Source: Struthidea cinerea (taxonomy: Eukaryota; Chordata; Aves; Passeriformes; Corcoracidae). From it: 64,000 bases of DNA. The number at the start of each line of letters is the position of its first letter. Within the stretch, counting starts at the first letter, position 1. The notes under the pieces were generated by a model. The model saw only the letters and a program-made list of their open reading frames with translations. It was not told the origin of the DNA and made no database searches. The translations under genes were made by a program, and so were the position numbers. The DNA lies in the NCBI GenBank assembly GCA_013397865.1, contig VZTI01001779.1:62001-126000 (forward strand). The letters are read 5' to 3'. Below are positions 13,701-25,927 of the stretch, in pieces.

Positions 13701-16700
13701 AAGGGTTTGCCCTTGAGTCCTTGATTTATTCCCACAATGGCTGAGTTTTCCATGTGGTCACCTATCCAAGTTTTGTACAGCTCCAAAGCTGCTTGGCACA
13801 AACAAGATGAGATGGGCTCATCCTGGGATGGAAAAGTGACAAAACTGAGCTCTTTTCAGGCAGTGGAAATCTCGCCATCCTCCTTGCATGCAAAGTGGGC
13901 CTGGAGCATCCCTGCCTCCCTTCAGGTTTGGGTTTAGCACTGCAAGCCCCACACCAGGGAGTCAGGTTAGATGGAAGCAAACTCTCCACAAGACATTAGT
14001 TATCCCTTTCTGTTTTAATTTTTGATCTATGAGAAGTCAGTCATAACTTTCTGCATACTCTAATTAAGTTATCAGTGCATTGTTCCCACCAGAAACAGAC
14101 TCCTTTACCAGTACTTTTAATTAATTTCAGGATCTTTAAATCAAGTCCACATGAATGGTATGTAGATCTGATCCTCAAATACCCATGTGTATTAATTAAC
14201 TTCTTATTTTAATAAAAAGAATGCTCATTTAAGCTACGGGAAATTGCAGTGTGTGCATGTACATGATCCTTGCATCCACACTGCTTTTTCAGATGTTTTT
14301 ACCTTGTATACACACTCATCCAAAATTTAGTTAATGTTCCCAGTCTGCCCCTCAGGACTCTGCAGCTGGCAGAGGCCAGTTATAAACAGTTTCTTTGAGA
14401 AAGTACTAGGGGAGCACACAGATCTCTTGAAAAGGAAGAAGGATAAAAGTATAATTAGGGTAAATATTGTTATTCTGTGTTGCAGAAGGAGAGTAAAAGA
14501 ACAAAAGCAGAAATAGCTCCATTAGATGTTCTTTGCAGGTTACTTTCTGCAGCCAGTGATCTTCTGCCACTTCCTTCCAGGCTACTTTGTCTCCACACTG
14601 AATTCTCCCACAGAAAGAGAGGTGCAAAAATGGAAATAAATATTGCAATCCAGAGGAAATTCCTACAGCAGAAATACTAGTGGGATGACAACTGCACTTA
14701 TCAGCACATCATTTGGCTTTAGATGGTCCGGCTTTTCAAAAAGGGGAAGGGGGGAATTTTCCACCTCATCATGACAATCATGAAGTTAAAATAAACATTT
14801 CTATAAAAAATGAGCACACAAAAAATATTTCCTTTGCATTCCTGAGTTGGTTTTTTATTTGTTCAGGGTATTTTTTGGCCACAAATGTAAGTCTCCAAAA
14901 TCCCTGAAGCACTACGTAAATCTGTTGCTAAATAGATTAAAACCTGTCCACTTTGATGTGCACAGAAATGTCTAGAGAAAAAAAATAGAAGGCAACTGGA
15001 TTTGACTTCTTGACTGTGACACCCTCATACAGAGTCCAGCCTATTAAATCTTTGTTTCATTTTGGAAGCGAGTATTTCACAAGCAGCAAAAAGGTGGGTC
15101 CAGCTTTGAGGGAGGTCAATAGTTTACAAAATTGCAAACTATGTTTTTTCTTTAAGTATGTTTTATTCTTCAAATTATGAATCAAAGTCCTGGTATTTGC
15201 AATGTGGTGGTTAACCTCTATCACCTGCCTTTATGATTGTGAATTCTATGCTGGACCATGAATCCATCATGTTTTATTGAGAAGGAGACAGTCTTGCATT
15301 TTAAAATGTGCAACAATGATCTTTGACTTTGTCCTTTTGATTTGGGTCAGCTAGCAAAACTGGAGGAATGTTTATGATTAAGGGAACTTATAAATCAGAG
15401 AGAAAGGAGAAAAATTCGTTAGTTATTGGTTATGGCAACTCTGAACTTTTGAAGATTGGGGGTTTTTTTGTTTCTTTTCTTAAAGTAGTCAAATAAAATC
15501 TGTAAGAGTGTCTAAATAAAAAAGTCTCCAGAAGACTTTCACATTGTAGATTCACTGAGATAAATTCAGTATCTGAATTAGCCACATCAACTGCAGCTTA
15601 CATTTATCTTCAGGAGATAGCCTAGTCTTGGCTTGTTTGTTTCTGCACTTATCTCAAGCATCTCTCTTGTATTTGAGCTCTTCTGAAGAACGTAAACAGA
15701 AATAACAAACTACACAGTGAGCATAAATCTCCCCTCCCTGTGGAAAAGTCCTCAGCAACTCCTGTACTATGCAGCCTTTAAATTTTCCAACAAGTTTTCT
15801 TTGGCTAAAACAACTCTTTGAGAAAGTCATCCAGCTTTAATTGAAGACATTGAGAAATGAAGGGATCTATCAATCTTTCCATGGTTCATTGGAATGGTTA
15901 ATCAGCCTCGCAGTTAGAATGTGCCTTATTTCCAGTTTGGAATTGCCTTGTTCTAGCTTCCTGCCCTGGACAGGCAGCACATTCTTCCTGAAGAAAAACA
16001 ATTAATTACACACTACGGTGAAATCCTCTTTCAACTTTTCTGATAAATTGAAATAAGGAACGTGAGTTCACTGAGGGGCTCACTGCACAGCATTTCCTGC
16101 AATCATCAAATCATTTGGGTTTCAGCTTTTCGTTGGTTGGTTGGTTGGTTTGTATTGTTTTTTTTTCTCTGCACCTGCTCCAGTGTTCCAGGAAGATTTT
16201 GAAAAAACACACACCACAGAATTCTGTCCCAGGCTGGGATGGAAATGTAGCAGTCCCTAGTGCCATGTGGAGGTTGGGTTATTTTCCAGCATCACTGCCT
16301 CCTCCTATTTCCTATACCATGTATGACAGTGGGTGCCATCCTCTACAGATATTGATATTGGGTTTCTGCTCTCACTGACGTGGATTTTCCTTAATCTGTT
16401 TCATGAATAATCCCAGCTCTCCACCTTTCCTTGGCATCTGCAAGAAGTAGTCTTGACCAATAGCAAGTAAATGACTTTAACATAACCTGTTTCCCTCTTT
16501 TTTTAAGCACCTCTCTGGCATACCACTTTGAAAACCTTAGAGATGGGGACAGTCTCTGCTATTCTACTGTCCTGTGTTCTGCAAACAGCATTTGCTGTTT
16601 CTGAGCACTCAGGAGCCTCAGACAAGCACCGGAGCCCCATCTTCTCTCTTTGGGTTGGTGCAGATTTTTGAGATGGAAGTAGGGGCTGAGGAGATTGAGT

Positions 16701-18864
16701 CTGAAGTTTAAGCTCTTCCCTGACTCACAACTACTCCACAGGAGTACTGGAAAAAGAAAAGTTAACCTGGTTGGCTGTTTCCAAAGATTCTCCATAGCAG
16801 CAGACACTTCATATGCAGACATTCAGACTGCCACGGTGGGATGAATCTCCCACCTCATCAACTTTAGGTGCCCTTGTGGTAGATATCAACAACTGAGCTA
16901 GACGCTGTACAAGCTGTCTGTGTAGTCAGTGTACAGAGAGGCATTTTTAGGGTGTAGTTCATCCAGCCTCTATTGAATGTTTCAGGACAATATGAATCAC
17001 ACCTTCTAAGAGATTCTTTATCTCTGTTGACTATGAAGAATATTTCTGGACATTAACTCAGACATAAACCCCTCCACAGTAAGGCAAGATTAGGTCTGCA
17101 AACTTCAACAGCTCCTGATGAGCAAATAATTTGGAATAATTTTCTATTTGCACTCAGAAATAATGCATTTATTAAGCAAATTACTTTGTTTAAACACATT
17201 AGTAGCAGAGATGTCAGTCTGATTTCTTTGTCAGTGGTAGTAACAGTGAGAGAAAAGGAAAAGAAACCTCCAGACCTGTGCTGTACCCAAACACAGGAGT
17301 TCCCCTTTATATCTTGGACGTCTTAGCAGAGTATCATGTTTTAGGGCTTACATAGACTCAGGTATTGGACACATGTTACAGCTTTGTAAAGGGTAACTTG
17401 ATACAGTGTCAGCCCCGTGTCATCATTCATCTCACTGGCATGTTAAGCCTCATTCATGTAGAGCTATTGAGGAGAGAGACAAAATCAATATATCTGTACA
17501 GTGATGAAGATGCCAAGCCAGAAACTGTGAGCCACAGACATCTGCCTCACAGGGAACTGTTACACCAAAATGTGTGTGCCCAGATATTTGGAAAATTCAA
17601 AGAAAATTGGACATTATGCCTAATACAACCACAATCAGGAGAAAAAAAGCCCTACTTCTATTATCATGGTTTTTGTGTTCCTCAGCTGAGTACAGAAACC
17701 AGAACTGTATCCAGCTCTTGCTGTCTGGAGTGAAATCTGCTGGCTCTGGTTTTATTGTAAAGTCCCTCCTCCTGCCTGGGTACACTAAGGCTGAGAGCGT
17801 GGGGTCGTCGATGGCCCAGGGGAGACAGAAGTGGATTTTCCATCCAACTGCTCCCTGACAAGGGCATTTGACACAGTGTGGGCTGGAAATTAGACTGTAC
17901 CCAGTCGGGGAATGAAAGTCCGGATTACAAAAAACCTGTGTAAGATGCCCTAGGGCATTCAAGACATCTGAAAAAGCCTGGCAGATATAGCACAGAGATA
18001 TGTCCTATTAATTGTGTCTCTGTCCCATACATGAGAATATATGCAACCATAAAATCCCTGATCAAACCCAGCTTACCCTTCCAACACTTGAAAGGTGTGA
18101 GGACACTCAGAGTCTGGAAGCCAAGGTTCTGTTCTTGTTCTTGCCTCAGAGAGATTCTCTCAAATTCCCTCCTCCTCTGAACAGTGCCCTAATTGCCAGC
18201 TTCAAGCTAACTTGAATGGGAAGCAGCATCCTTTTATCCAGTAGGAGTTCTGCCATTATGTACAAAAATGAAAGATTTCTGTGAACATGTGGGAATGAGT
18301 AAACATGACATTATAACCTAAGGGCTCTATGTGGGAGAGCAAGACCGTGATGTTGACATTGCTCAAAAGATCATTTCTGTGTTTTGTGGAATGTAATGTA
18401 AAATACTTGAACACAACATCAAGCAAGTCTTGGAACACTCGCCCCACTGGTCAGAGTCAGGCTCATCCATGTTCCCTCTGGTCTCATGAATCTTTTGCTT
18501 CTTCCAATAATTCACTAAGTGTTAAACATTCAGCTCTTCTCTCTCCTGAAAGAGTTACAACCTCAGTGCTATGGAGAGGACTTGGACACCATGAGAAAGA
18601 CTCTAAAGTGAATGTCACCCTGTCACAGGGATGTTCTGAGAGAAAAGATGAGTCTCTCCTTAGTTCTTGAAAGAAAGGACACAGAAGACCCTTTGGTGGA
18701 GGATTCAAGACTCTGTCTCCCAGAGGACAGACAGAATCTTCCTGGGATCCTAGACTCAGGCATAAACCCTATAAAACAGTGATGTTTAAGGTACCTTCTT
18801 GACAGTATTATTTCCTGCGGGTAATTGAGGATGTCTACCTGGAGAACATGGGTTACAGGCAAGG
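10779..18864. other. Unique non-coding sequence, no gene recognised
   Basis: About 8 kb with no recognisable exon, RNA gene or transposon end. It contains a 13-A run at 11819-11831 and a short (GGTT)n tract at 16131-16151. Several AT-rich homeodomain-like stretches with TTAATTAA cores lie around 14050-14220. Open frames such as 17365-17733 (+) lack motifs and overlap open frames on the other strand. Conserved non-coding elements cannot be excluded without cross-species alignment. Confidence 0.55.
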
Positions 18865-18869
18865 GCTGA
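18865..18869. repeat. Target-site duplication of LTR copy 1, left
   Basis: GCTGA directly precedes the TG start of the LTR and is repeated directly after its CA end at 19258-19262. The duplication marks an independent integration event. Confidence 0.8.
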
Positions 18870-19257
18870 TGTCGGAGTGCACTAGGTGGTGGTAGAGAGA
18901 TGGGGATCAGAGGATCAGAGAGGGCCTCTTTCCTGGGCCCGGAGGTGACCCTGGGAGTGCATCCAGGTCACCGGAGACGGACTGAGAGAAGATTGTGTGT
19001 TTATGGACAGACTGGGCCTATGAGAAGTGTTAATTGTAGTTTGTAGCCTTATAGGGTATTGTTTGCCTATTACCGTAATAGGTAAAATCTGTGCAATACC
19101 CCAGGTGATTGGGGGACACTGTGGTGAGCATCTTTCCTGTTTATATGATGTTATATCCTGTTGGGTGCTGGTATTTAGGGAATTCTGACTGCGTAATAAA
19201 CGGCTTTGCATTTTTCCACCTGATAAGCAAGGTCCTTGCCCATGCGTCATTACTGCA
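18870..19257 (+). mobile_element. Solo LTR of an avian endogenous retrovirus (copy 1, 388 bp)
   Basis: The element begins TGTCGGAGTG and ends ATTACTGCA, giving the TG...CA termini of a retroviral LTR. It is flanked by a direct repeat GCTGA (18865-18869 and 19258-19262), a 5-bp target-site duplication. A poly(A) signal AATAAA at 19195-19200 lies 57 bp before the 3' end and sets the orientation to plus. A second copy of the same length lies at 42172-42559. No internal retroviral sequence adjoins either side, so this is a solo LTR left by LTR-LTR recombination. A stem-loop lies at 19062-19086. Frames on the minus strand across this element are shared with the other copy through descent and show no retroviral protein motif. 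The retroviral class is not certain: a 5-bp duplication suggests an ERVL-like class, but copy 2 shows 6 bp. Confidence 0.9.
19195..19200 (+). terminator. LTR polyadenylation signal AATAAA
   Basis: A canonical AATAAA hexamer at the expected place in the 3' third of the LTR. It is conserved in the sister copy at 42497-42502. It could end host transcripts that cross the element on the plus strand. Confidence 0.7.
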
Positions 19258-19262
19258 GCTGA

Positions 19263-21576
19263 GATTCCTTCACTCTGAAGAAAAGTGTTAGGCTTAGAAT
19301 CATTCCAGTGTCCCTCTGCACCCAGATTTGCACTTTAGGAGCAAAAGCAATTGCTCAACCCATTGGTTGGTGTTCTAAATGGGCTGGTAATACAGGCCAT
19401 TACAATACCACAAGTCACCCCAGTTTTCACAGACAATTTATTTTTCACAGCCATAAACTTTGAGATGCATGAGATTTTTCAAACCAAATCAGCCTAACAA
19501 GGGCTGTATCAGCTCTGATGCTTTACTGACAAAATCCTGCAGAATTACAAGCCAAAGTCTTGGTCCAGATGTAGAGCATATGCAAATTTGAATATATCTG
19601 AAACTCTTGGAAAATCAAGACTGTCCTTAAGATTGGCTGAACTGCCACTCCTCTCTGCTGTAGAAACCTAAAATACCAGTCATGAGATAGTTTTTCCACC
19701 TTTAAACTCTGTTTGGAACAAAGTTGTTGTTTCACTTTTCTGTACAAAAAGGACAAGTTGCTGCAAAGTCTCTAGGACAGCGTTCAACATGAGGGTGGCT
19801 TTTCACTGCACGCACAAAACCAAGAGCCTTTTGCACAGATATAATGAGCAGAATAGTCAAAAAATAGTACTCAAAAAACCAGTCAACTCTTCAGCAATTT
19901 GTAAATTTGCAACAAATATATGCATTATTTGAGAGGAACTAAAAGAAAAGAAATGGACTAAAAGTTCTTCTCTCTTGAAATAATGAATAACAAATAGTGA
20001 CGTGTCAATAGTTTCTTTTTCATCAGAAAGAAAAGCCAGGAGGCAGCATTTAACCTGTTTTCTCTCAGGCACCTTCCAAGTCTGTAGGGTGTAATCCTGA
20101 AAACCATTTGGGTGAAGTGACAGCCTTTGGGGAACCAACAACACTCACAACCAGTTGATGTTACTGTATGCTCTATTTCATGGTTTACAATTAATTGCAA
20201 TTGGGGGATGGAAAAAAAATCCTGAAGCCTAAAGTGGTTTTGCAAATTCATAAGGAAGTATTTTTCTTTGAATAATAGTGTTATTATAAAGTTATGATCT
20301 TTCTCTTTTTTAAATGAACCCTTTATTTTTTTTCAAATTTCTGGTACTTGTGGCCAGGGGCTGTCTGGCGCTCTCATCTTGTGGGGAGCTGCTGGCTGGA
20401 AGCAGCATCATTTCTGTAACTACCACTTTCACTGAAATGGTTCTGAGCACTCCAGAAATGCCTTCAAGTATTTGATCATACGCATTAAAAGTTGGAGGGA
20501 CAGCTAATAGCTGATGGTTGTTCCTAAATGCTAGAAAAGGGTAAGCTCATTTGAAAACTTCTTTTTAAGCATCTCAGTATGTCTCACATTTCCAAAACCA
20601 AGTGAGTTTGCTCTCTTGCCTGTGCATAAGACAGAATGCTGCTGACCTTTACTGCTTTGTAAATACCGATGGTGAACCTCAGAAAAAGTCAGGTGAAGAC
20701 TGCTAATCTCTAATTTCCACCATAAAACGCTGCCTGTGGAGATTTCTCAAGCTTTTTTATACAAGACTGAATCCCTCCAGTATTCTCCAGGGTCACCAGG
20801 TAACCCCCTCCCAGCTGTCTAAAGGTGAGGGACCCAGCCAGCGTCAGGGCTTCCCTCATAGTCCCAGGGAGGGATGAGTAGCTCCAGAGGGAGATTCAGG
20901 AACCCCAAGATGAGTATCAATGGCAGGTGGGTGTTTCCCCTGTTGAAGTCCTTTGGCAGCACAGGGCCCTGTGTCCCATCCAACACTCATCCCACTTTCA
21001 GGTCCAAACCAAGAATTAGCTTAACTCCTCTGAGGGAAAACAAGGAGTTTAGAAGGGCAAATACTTAGGTTTGTGTTGGCAATGGAGTCTCAAGGAAGAC
21101 AGACAAACATCCAGACTTTGCATTTACAAGTTGTAGTTCCCAAGGAGAGACTGGATTGAATCACCTACCACATTATTGGGGTGTTATCTATGGCAAGGGT
21201 TGCGTCCACAATTTTTTATTCTTAAAAACTTCTTCTCTGGCCACATCATTACAGAAAGTGGCCAAAATTCAAGATTAGTAATCTTGCTGTTGGCTTCAAC
21301 ATAACCAGTATTTAATTTCCTTTTTCTTTTCACACTGAGCTGCATCCCAATCTGATTTTTGGCAAAAATACATTTCAAAGGGATTGTTCATTCTGTGTCC
21401 CCTTGGATCACACTCACTGGCCCCAGCTCTGCCCCACATTCCCTGAGATATGCCCAAGGACAAGGCAGGTCATGCTATGGCAGCACTGGAACTACCCACG
21501 TGCAGCTTGGCCAGAGGTGGACATCAGGCACTTCGCTAGCCTGGATGCTGTCACAGAAACCACAAAGACTGGATCT
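19263..21576. other. Unique non-coding sequence, no gene recognised
   Basis: No exon, RNA gene or repeat family is recognised between the solo LTR and the CR1 scrap. Short open frames are present on both strands without motifs. Confidence 0.55.
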
Positions 21577-21675
21577 TATAGAATTGTTTAGGTTGGAAAA
21601 GACCTCTAAGATCACCAACTGCTCATCCAGTACGGCCACGTCCATCACTAAACCGTGTCCCTGGGAGACACAAAT
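21577..21675 (-). mobile_element. CR1-type LINE 3' scrap, minus strand
   Basis: About 100 bp reads as the reverse complement of a CR1 3' end of the subfamily carrying TTTAGGTTGGAAAAGACCTC followed by TAAGATCA. It continues through a TCCATCACTAAACC block and TGTCCCTGGGA. Its wording differs from the other three CR1 tails here, so it belongs to a different, probably older CR1 subfamily. The junction motif (TATAGAATT) at 21577 marks the element's 3' terminus. A long plus-strand open frame at 21359-21856 runs antisense through it and is therefore not a gene. Confidence 0.85.
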
Positions 21676-24600
21676 TCTGGTTTCTCTTTCCTTCCCACAT
21701 GCTGGTTTTCATGAAGTCTGTAGAAGCACAATTACCCTTGATACTCCCATCCCTCCATCAGATTTGGTGGAAATAAGTTTAAGAGTTACGAAAAGGCTAA
21801 ACCGACAAGCAGGTATCAGCAGACACAATTCACACTTCCCTACAAAACCACACTAAATGGACATATTTGTCATTTACTGAACACCAGGAAAGAGCTGAGC
21901 CCTACAAAACAGAGAGAAGAAACCACAGCAACCACCAAAGAGCTTCACACTTCTTTCTGGACTGTTCAGAACAGCCATTTCCCAGGGATGATTCAGGGGC
22001 TCAGGTGAGACCAGCACAGAGCACAGCAGCAGAGACAGGAGGATCATACGGTAACAATGAAAAAACTAAAGATTCAAAGTCCTTCAGCTTGGTCATTGGG
22101 CCAACAGAAAATTTTCCAATAGGAAAACCTGCCTATTTTTTTCTTGTGAGTAGATAAAAATGGGAGAAGCTTGATATTAACAATAACATTAATTCTTTGC
22201 TGAAGTGGTGACCCTGTAGCCTTGGATTGTGGACACTGATGGGAGGAGTAGAGGGACACTTCAGTTTTGTCCTAAGCAAATTTGCCCATCATTAGTAATG
22301 GGTGCAGAGGAGCTGACAAGTATCCTGGATATTTGGTCCTAGTTTTTCAGACATGATGCTTGAAATAAACCCTGTTTTAAACTGGAGCTTTTTCTTCTTT
22401 AGGAAAAGCAAATTCTGTTCGCCTGGGTATTCCCTGAAGTAGCACCCTGTGTAGGGCTATTTTCCATCTCTGGTTATTAGGGTCAGCCAGAAACAGGCAG
22501 CAGAAAAAGCTCTTCTTCTGGCCACCTCCCAGCTGTACATAGCACATCAAATGGGTGATCACAAGAAAAAATCTATTTCCGAATTACAGGCTTACTGGGG
22601 TCAAAAACAATAAATAAATATTTTCACAGTTTTAACCTGAAATTGTTCATCCCTTTGGTCCTTGTCTCAAGCAAAGACCACTCTCTCACGAAGCTTGAGA
22701 ACTCTTGTTTTCCCTGGTGTTAGGAAACACTGAGACATTCCCACGCACAGTATTTTGGGAATCTCAACTGTCTGAGCTGTTGATCAGTGCTGCTCTTGCT
22801 CCTTTAAGAGCCCTTGTCCTTGAAAGTCAAATTCATGAAGCTTAATTCAAGTTCTCCAGAGTCTAAAGTGATACACCAATTAACCAAGCAGCACTAATTG
22901 CAAGATGGTGCCAAGGCATTCAAAGGAGAACTGGGTAAGTACATGCCATGAATCAAGACTGTGCTCTCATTCTTTGAGTTGCTCTTACCTAGAATAAAAA
23001 AAAAAAAGGCAAAAAGATCAGTGAAGGGTATCCCATAGGTTAATGGAAAAGGCACATTTCTCTTCTTATTTGTGAGGCTTAGTTGCTTTTTAAAAAATAA
23101 CAGTAATAATGTACATTTAATATTTTGCATGAAATTACAGAGATTCCATAGGCATGTAGTTTCCTTCTCCTATAACCTGGTTATCATTACACCTTTAAAC
23201 AAGAAACAATTAGGACTAGATTGCCCTAAAACTGGATCACAACCGATTTTCTAACAGGAATATACCTTAAAGAAAAACCTCCAACATTCCCAAGGAGACG
23301 TCTATAAATGCCATCTGAAATTCCGCTGTCCGTCAGTGAAATTGATGTAAGTACATCTAATCCATCTACTCAAAAAACATTTCTTTACTTTGCGTCATGT
23401 CTAGGAGGTAAAAGTAAACGTAACTCAAGACCTTGACCTTCTAGAGAAGAATCTACTTTGATTCCCCCCAAATAAACCTTTCCAGAGATTTTTCTGCATG
23501 AAAAAAAATCTTTATTTCCTTATCTTGCCTTATCTTGCCTTGCTTTGCCTGTTGAAACAGGACATTCTTCTTCTATGACAGCAAAATTTGCCATGGGAAT
23601 TGGATTTCTGTTTTGAAGCAAACAGAACTTTTTGATGCCACTGAATGAAAAAGCTCCTCAGCCTGAGTTCTGAAACTCCAACACTGTGTCTCGGCTGGAC
23701 TGGAGAGCCTGAGCAGATGGCTTGGTTGTAGAGAAATTAAACCAGGGAGAATCCCTGCTTAGTTTTCAGAGACTCCAGTTTAAAATGCCTCAATGCAGAG
23801 TTTGTGCAAACGAGCCAGAAACTTGCCTTCTGATTCTGACCTAAAGGCTGAAGAAAATCACAAAAGCACAAAACCACTTGACTCCTGAGATGCCCAAAAT
23901 GATGGTATTCTTGTAAAATCAGCTTGTGCCATTATCATCCTGACCTCTTGATCCTACACATGTGAGGCTTTCACTACATCAATCCCAGCTTCTGAAAACT
24001 TGATGGTAATTCATATGAAGTCTATTTTGGGAACTGCTTAAAATCTAACACAGGGCATGAGGGACTGCGTTTTATAGATTGTATTTCCCTTCATTGAAAG
24101 GGATCTCTCCCACTAAAAAAGGATGCACTGCTTAAGGAACATTTAGAAAACTGATCCCTCAAGCACAGGTTATTGGAGGAAACAGCGAGAATTGCTGTGA
24201 GAATTGCGAGGAGCAGCGACACAAAGGGCATGAACCAACATTGAAGCAACCCTCTGACATCCCCAAATGAGAGGCAATGGTGAGGACACAACAAATTGCT
24301 AATTGTGAGATGGTTTTGTTTAAACGTCCTGATAGCCCAAGGGGCTAATGCACTGGCTGCCTCAGGCAGGGCAGGGATAGCTGTCTCCCTGGCTGGGAGA
24401 TCACAGTGCTCTGAAATGCCCTTCCTTCCTACAGAGATGAAAGGCAGCCTGGATGAACAGCTAATTTATCAGGACTACAGTGCTCAAATATAGCACATTT
24501 ATCTCCTTCTAAGTGTTTTGCTTCTCCCACCACTCAGCTCAGCGAGATAATGCTGGTGGTCAGAGGGATGCTGTGGTAGGTGCAAGAAAGCACTCAATTA

Positions 24601-25896
24601 TCCATTGTGGATGATTTCTAATCACAGCCCATTTCTGTCCACAGACTGAAGTGGCATTTTTCTAAAGTATCATGGAAATCAATGGGATTTACACACTTAC
24701 AGCATTTCAGTGTTTAGGAAAACCCACAGGATGTGTCTGATTGTCTTTTCCTGCCATATGCCTTTACCTCCCACCTTGATGCTGGTGGGGCTCCTGCTGG
24801 TGCACACAGAGGCAAGGGGAGGATCCAGGGCTACACTGGGGGTGTGTGTGCATAAAAGGGGAGGTGGATCAACACTGTAGGCTGCAGCACATGAGTACCA
24901 AGTTTCTTTGGCCTCCTGGGCGGTGTGCATTGGCAGAGCTGAAAGTTGATGCTTTTGGCTTATTCCTAAAGTTGCAACCAAAGTGGGTTTAATTTCACAT
25001 TTGTTGCTAGGAATGTGCAACTGGCTACTCTGCACTTCAGTGATGAGTGTGCTTAACTGTCCATGTGTCCGAACCCCGACAGGGCTTGCATCTCACACAG
25101 CTGCCTTTGCACATCATTTTTAAAAGCCTACACACATCTGTAACCTCACCTATCAAAAAAATGTGTTTCTAACCAAACACACATAAGAATAAAAAACGAA
25201 TGCAGTACTCACACAGAGCACAGAAAAGAAAAATGGTCATAAACAGATAACTTCTTGCTCTATAGATGTTGGATGTCAGGAATAAAAAGATGTCTACAGC
25301 CTTTCTCTTTCTAGGAACACTCTGCACTGAAGCCAGCTCAGGACTGAACACAGTCAGAGGTTTTGCCAATGTTAAGCAGGATGCAAACGTTCCTTCGTGG
25401 AAGTTTCATACTTATATACACCTCCATGACTTCCATATCTTTAATGCAGTGTGACATTTCTGCTCTGATCAAGTTGTGTCTCACTGCAATCCCTAGGTAT
25501 TTTGCTGTCTAATCAATTTTTCTTGTATTGGTTGGAACAATTACCTATGGCTAAGTGGGGTGTCTTGTTCTTCCTGATTTGCTCTCTTCCTTTTTCAGCT
25601 CACTTACTTTTTCTAGGGTCTCTGTCTCTGATTTTTTCAAATAATTTTAAATTCCAATACTTTCCTCCATAAAAAATGCTAAAATTTTCTTCCTAGCCTA
25701 GCTAATCTTGGTGTTCTATCAGCATTTAAAATAGCTCTTCCTATTCTGTTGCCTCAGGAGGCCACTTAGTGTATCCTCCAATTTGAGGGCAAGCCATTTT
25801 TATTGTTTGTTTTCTGAGTAAATACTTCCAATCCATGTTTACCCAGTGCTGAATATTTTCATCTAGCCTCTCCTCCTTTGGGTTCCCAGTGAGAAT
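21676..25896. other. Unique non-coding sequence, no gene recognised
   Basis: No gene recognised. A 12-A run lies at 22996-23007, and a TTATCTTGCC decamer is tandemly duplicated at about 23519-23540. From about 25460 to 25900 the plus strand is conspicuously rich in T and C with few A/G runs, an asymmetry sometimes seen in transcribed or retroelement-derived DNA. I cannot assign it to a family. Confidence 0.5.
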
Positions 25897-25927
25897 GGAG
25901 TATTCTGGCATATGCCAGAATCACTCC
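25897..25927. repeat. Near-perfect palindrome (inverted repeat, no loop)
   Basis: The core at 25902-25921 is the perfect 20-bp palindrome ATTCTGGCATATGCCAGAAT. GGAGT on the left (25897-25901) pairs with ACTCC on the right (25923-25927) across a single unpaired C at 25922, giving 15-bp arms in total. It is not inside a recognised transposon. It could form a cruciform, be a dyad-symmetric protein-binding site, or be the remnant of a very short inverted-repeat element. Confidence 0.85.

Noticed and set aside
18915..19250. Minus-strand frame of 111 codons, similar to a 134-codon one at 42184-42588
   Set aside because: The similarity between the two predicted peptides comes from shared LTR ancestry, not from selection on a protein.
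21359..21856. 165-codon plus-strand open frame
   Set aside because: It runs antisense through a CR1 3' scrap and has no motif.
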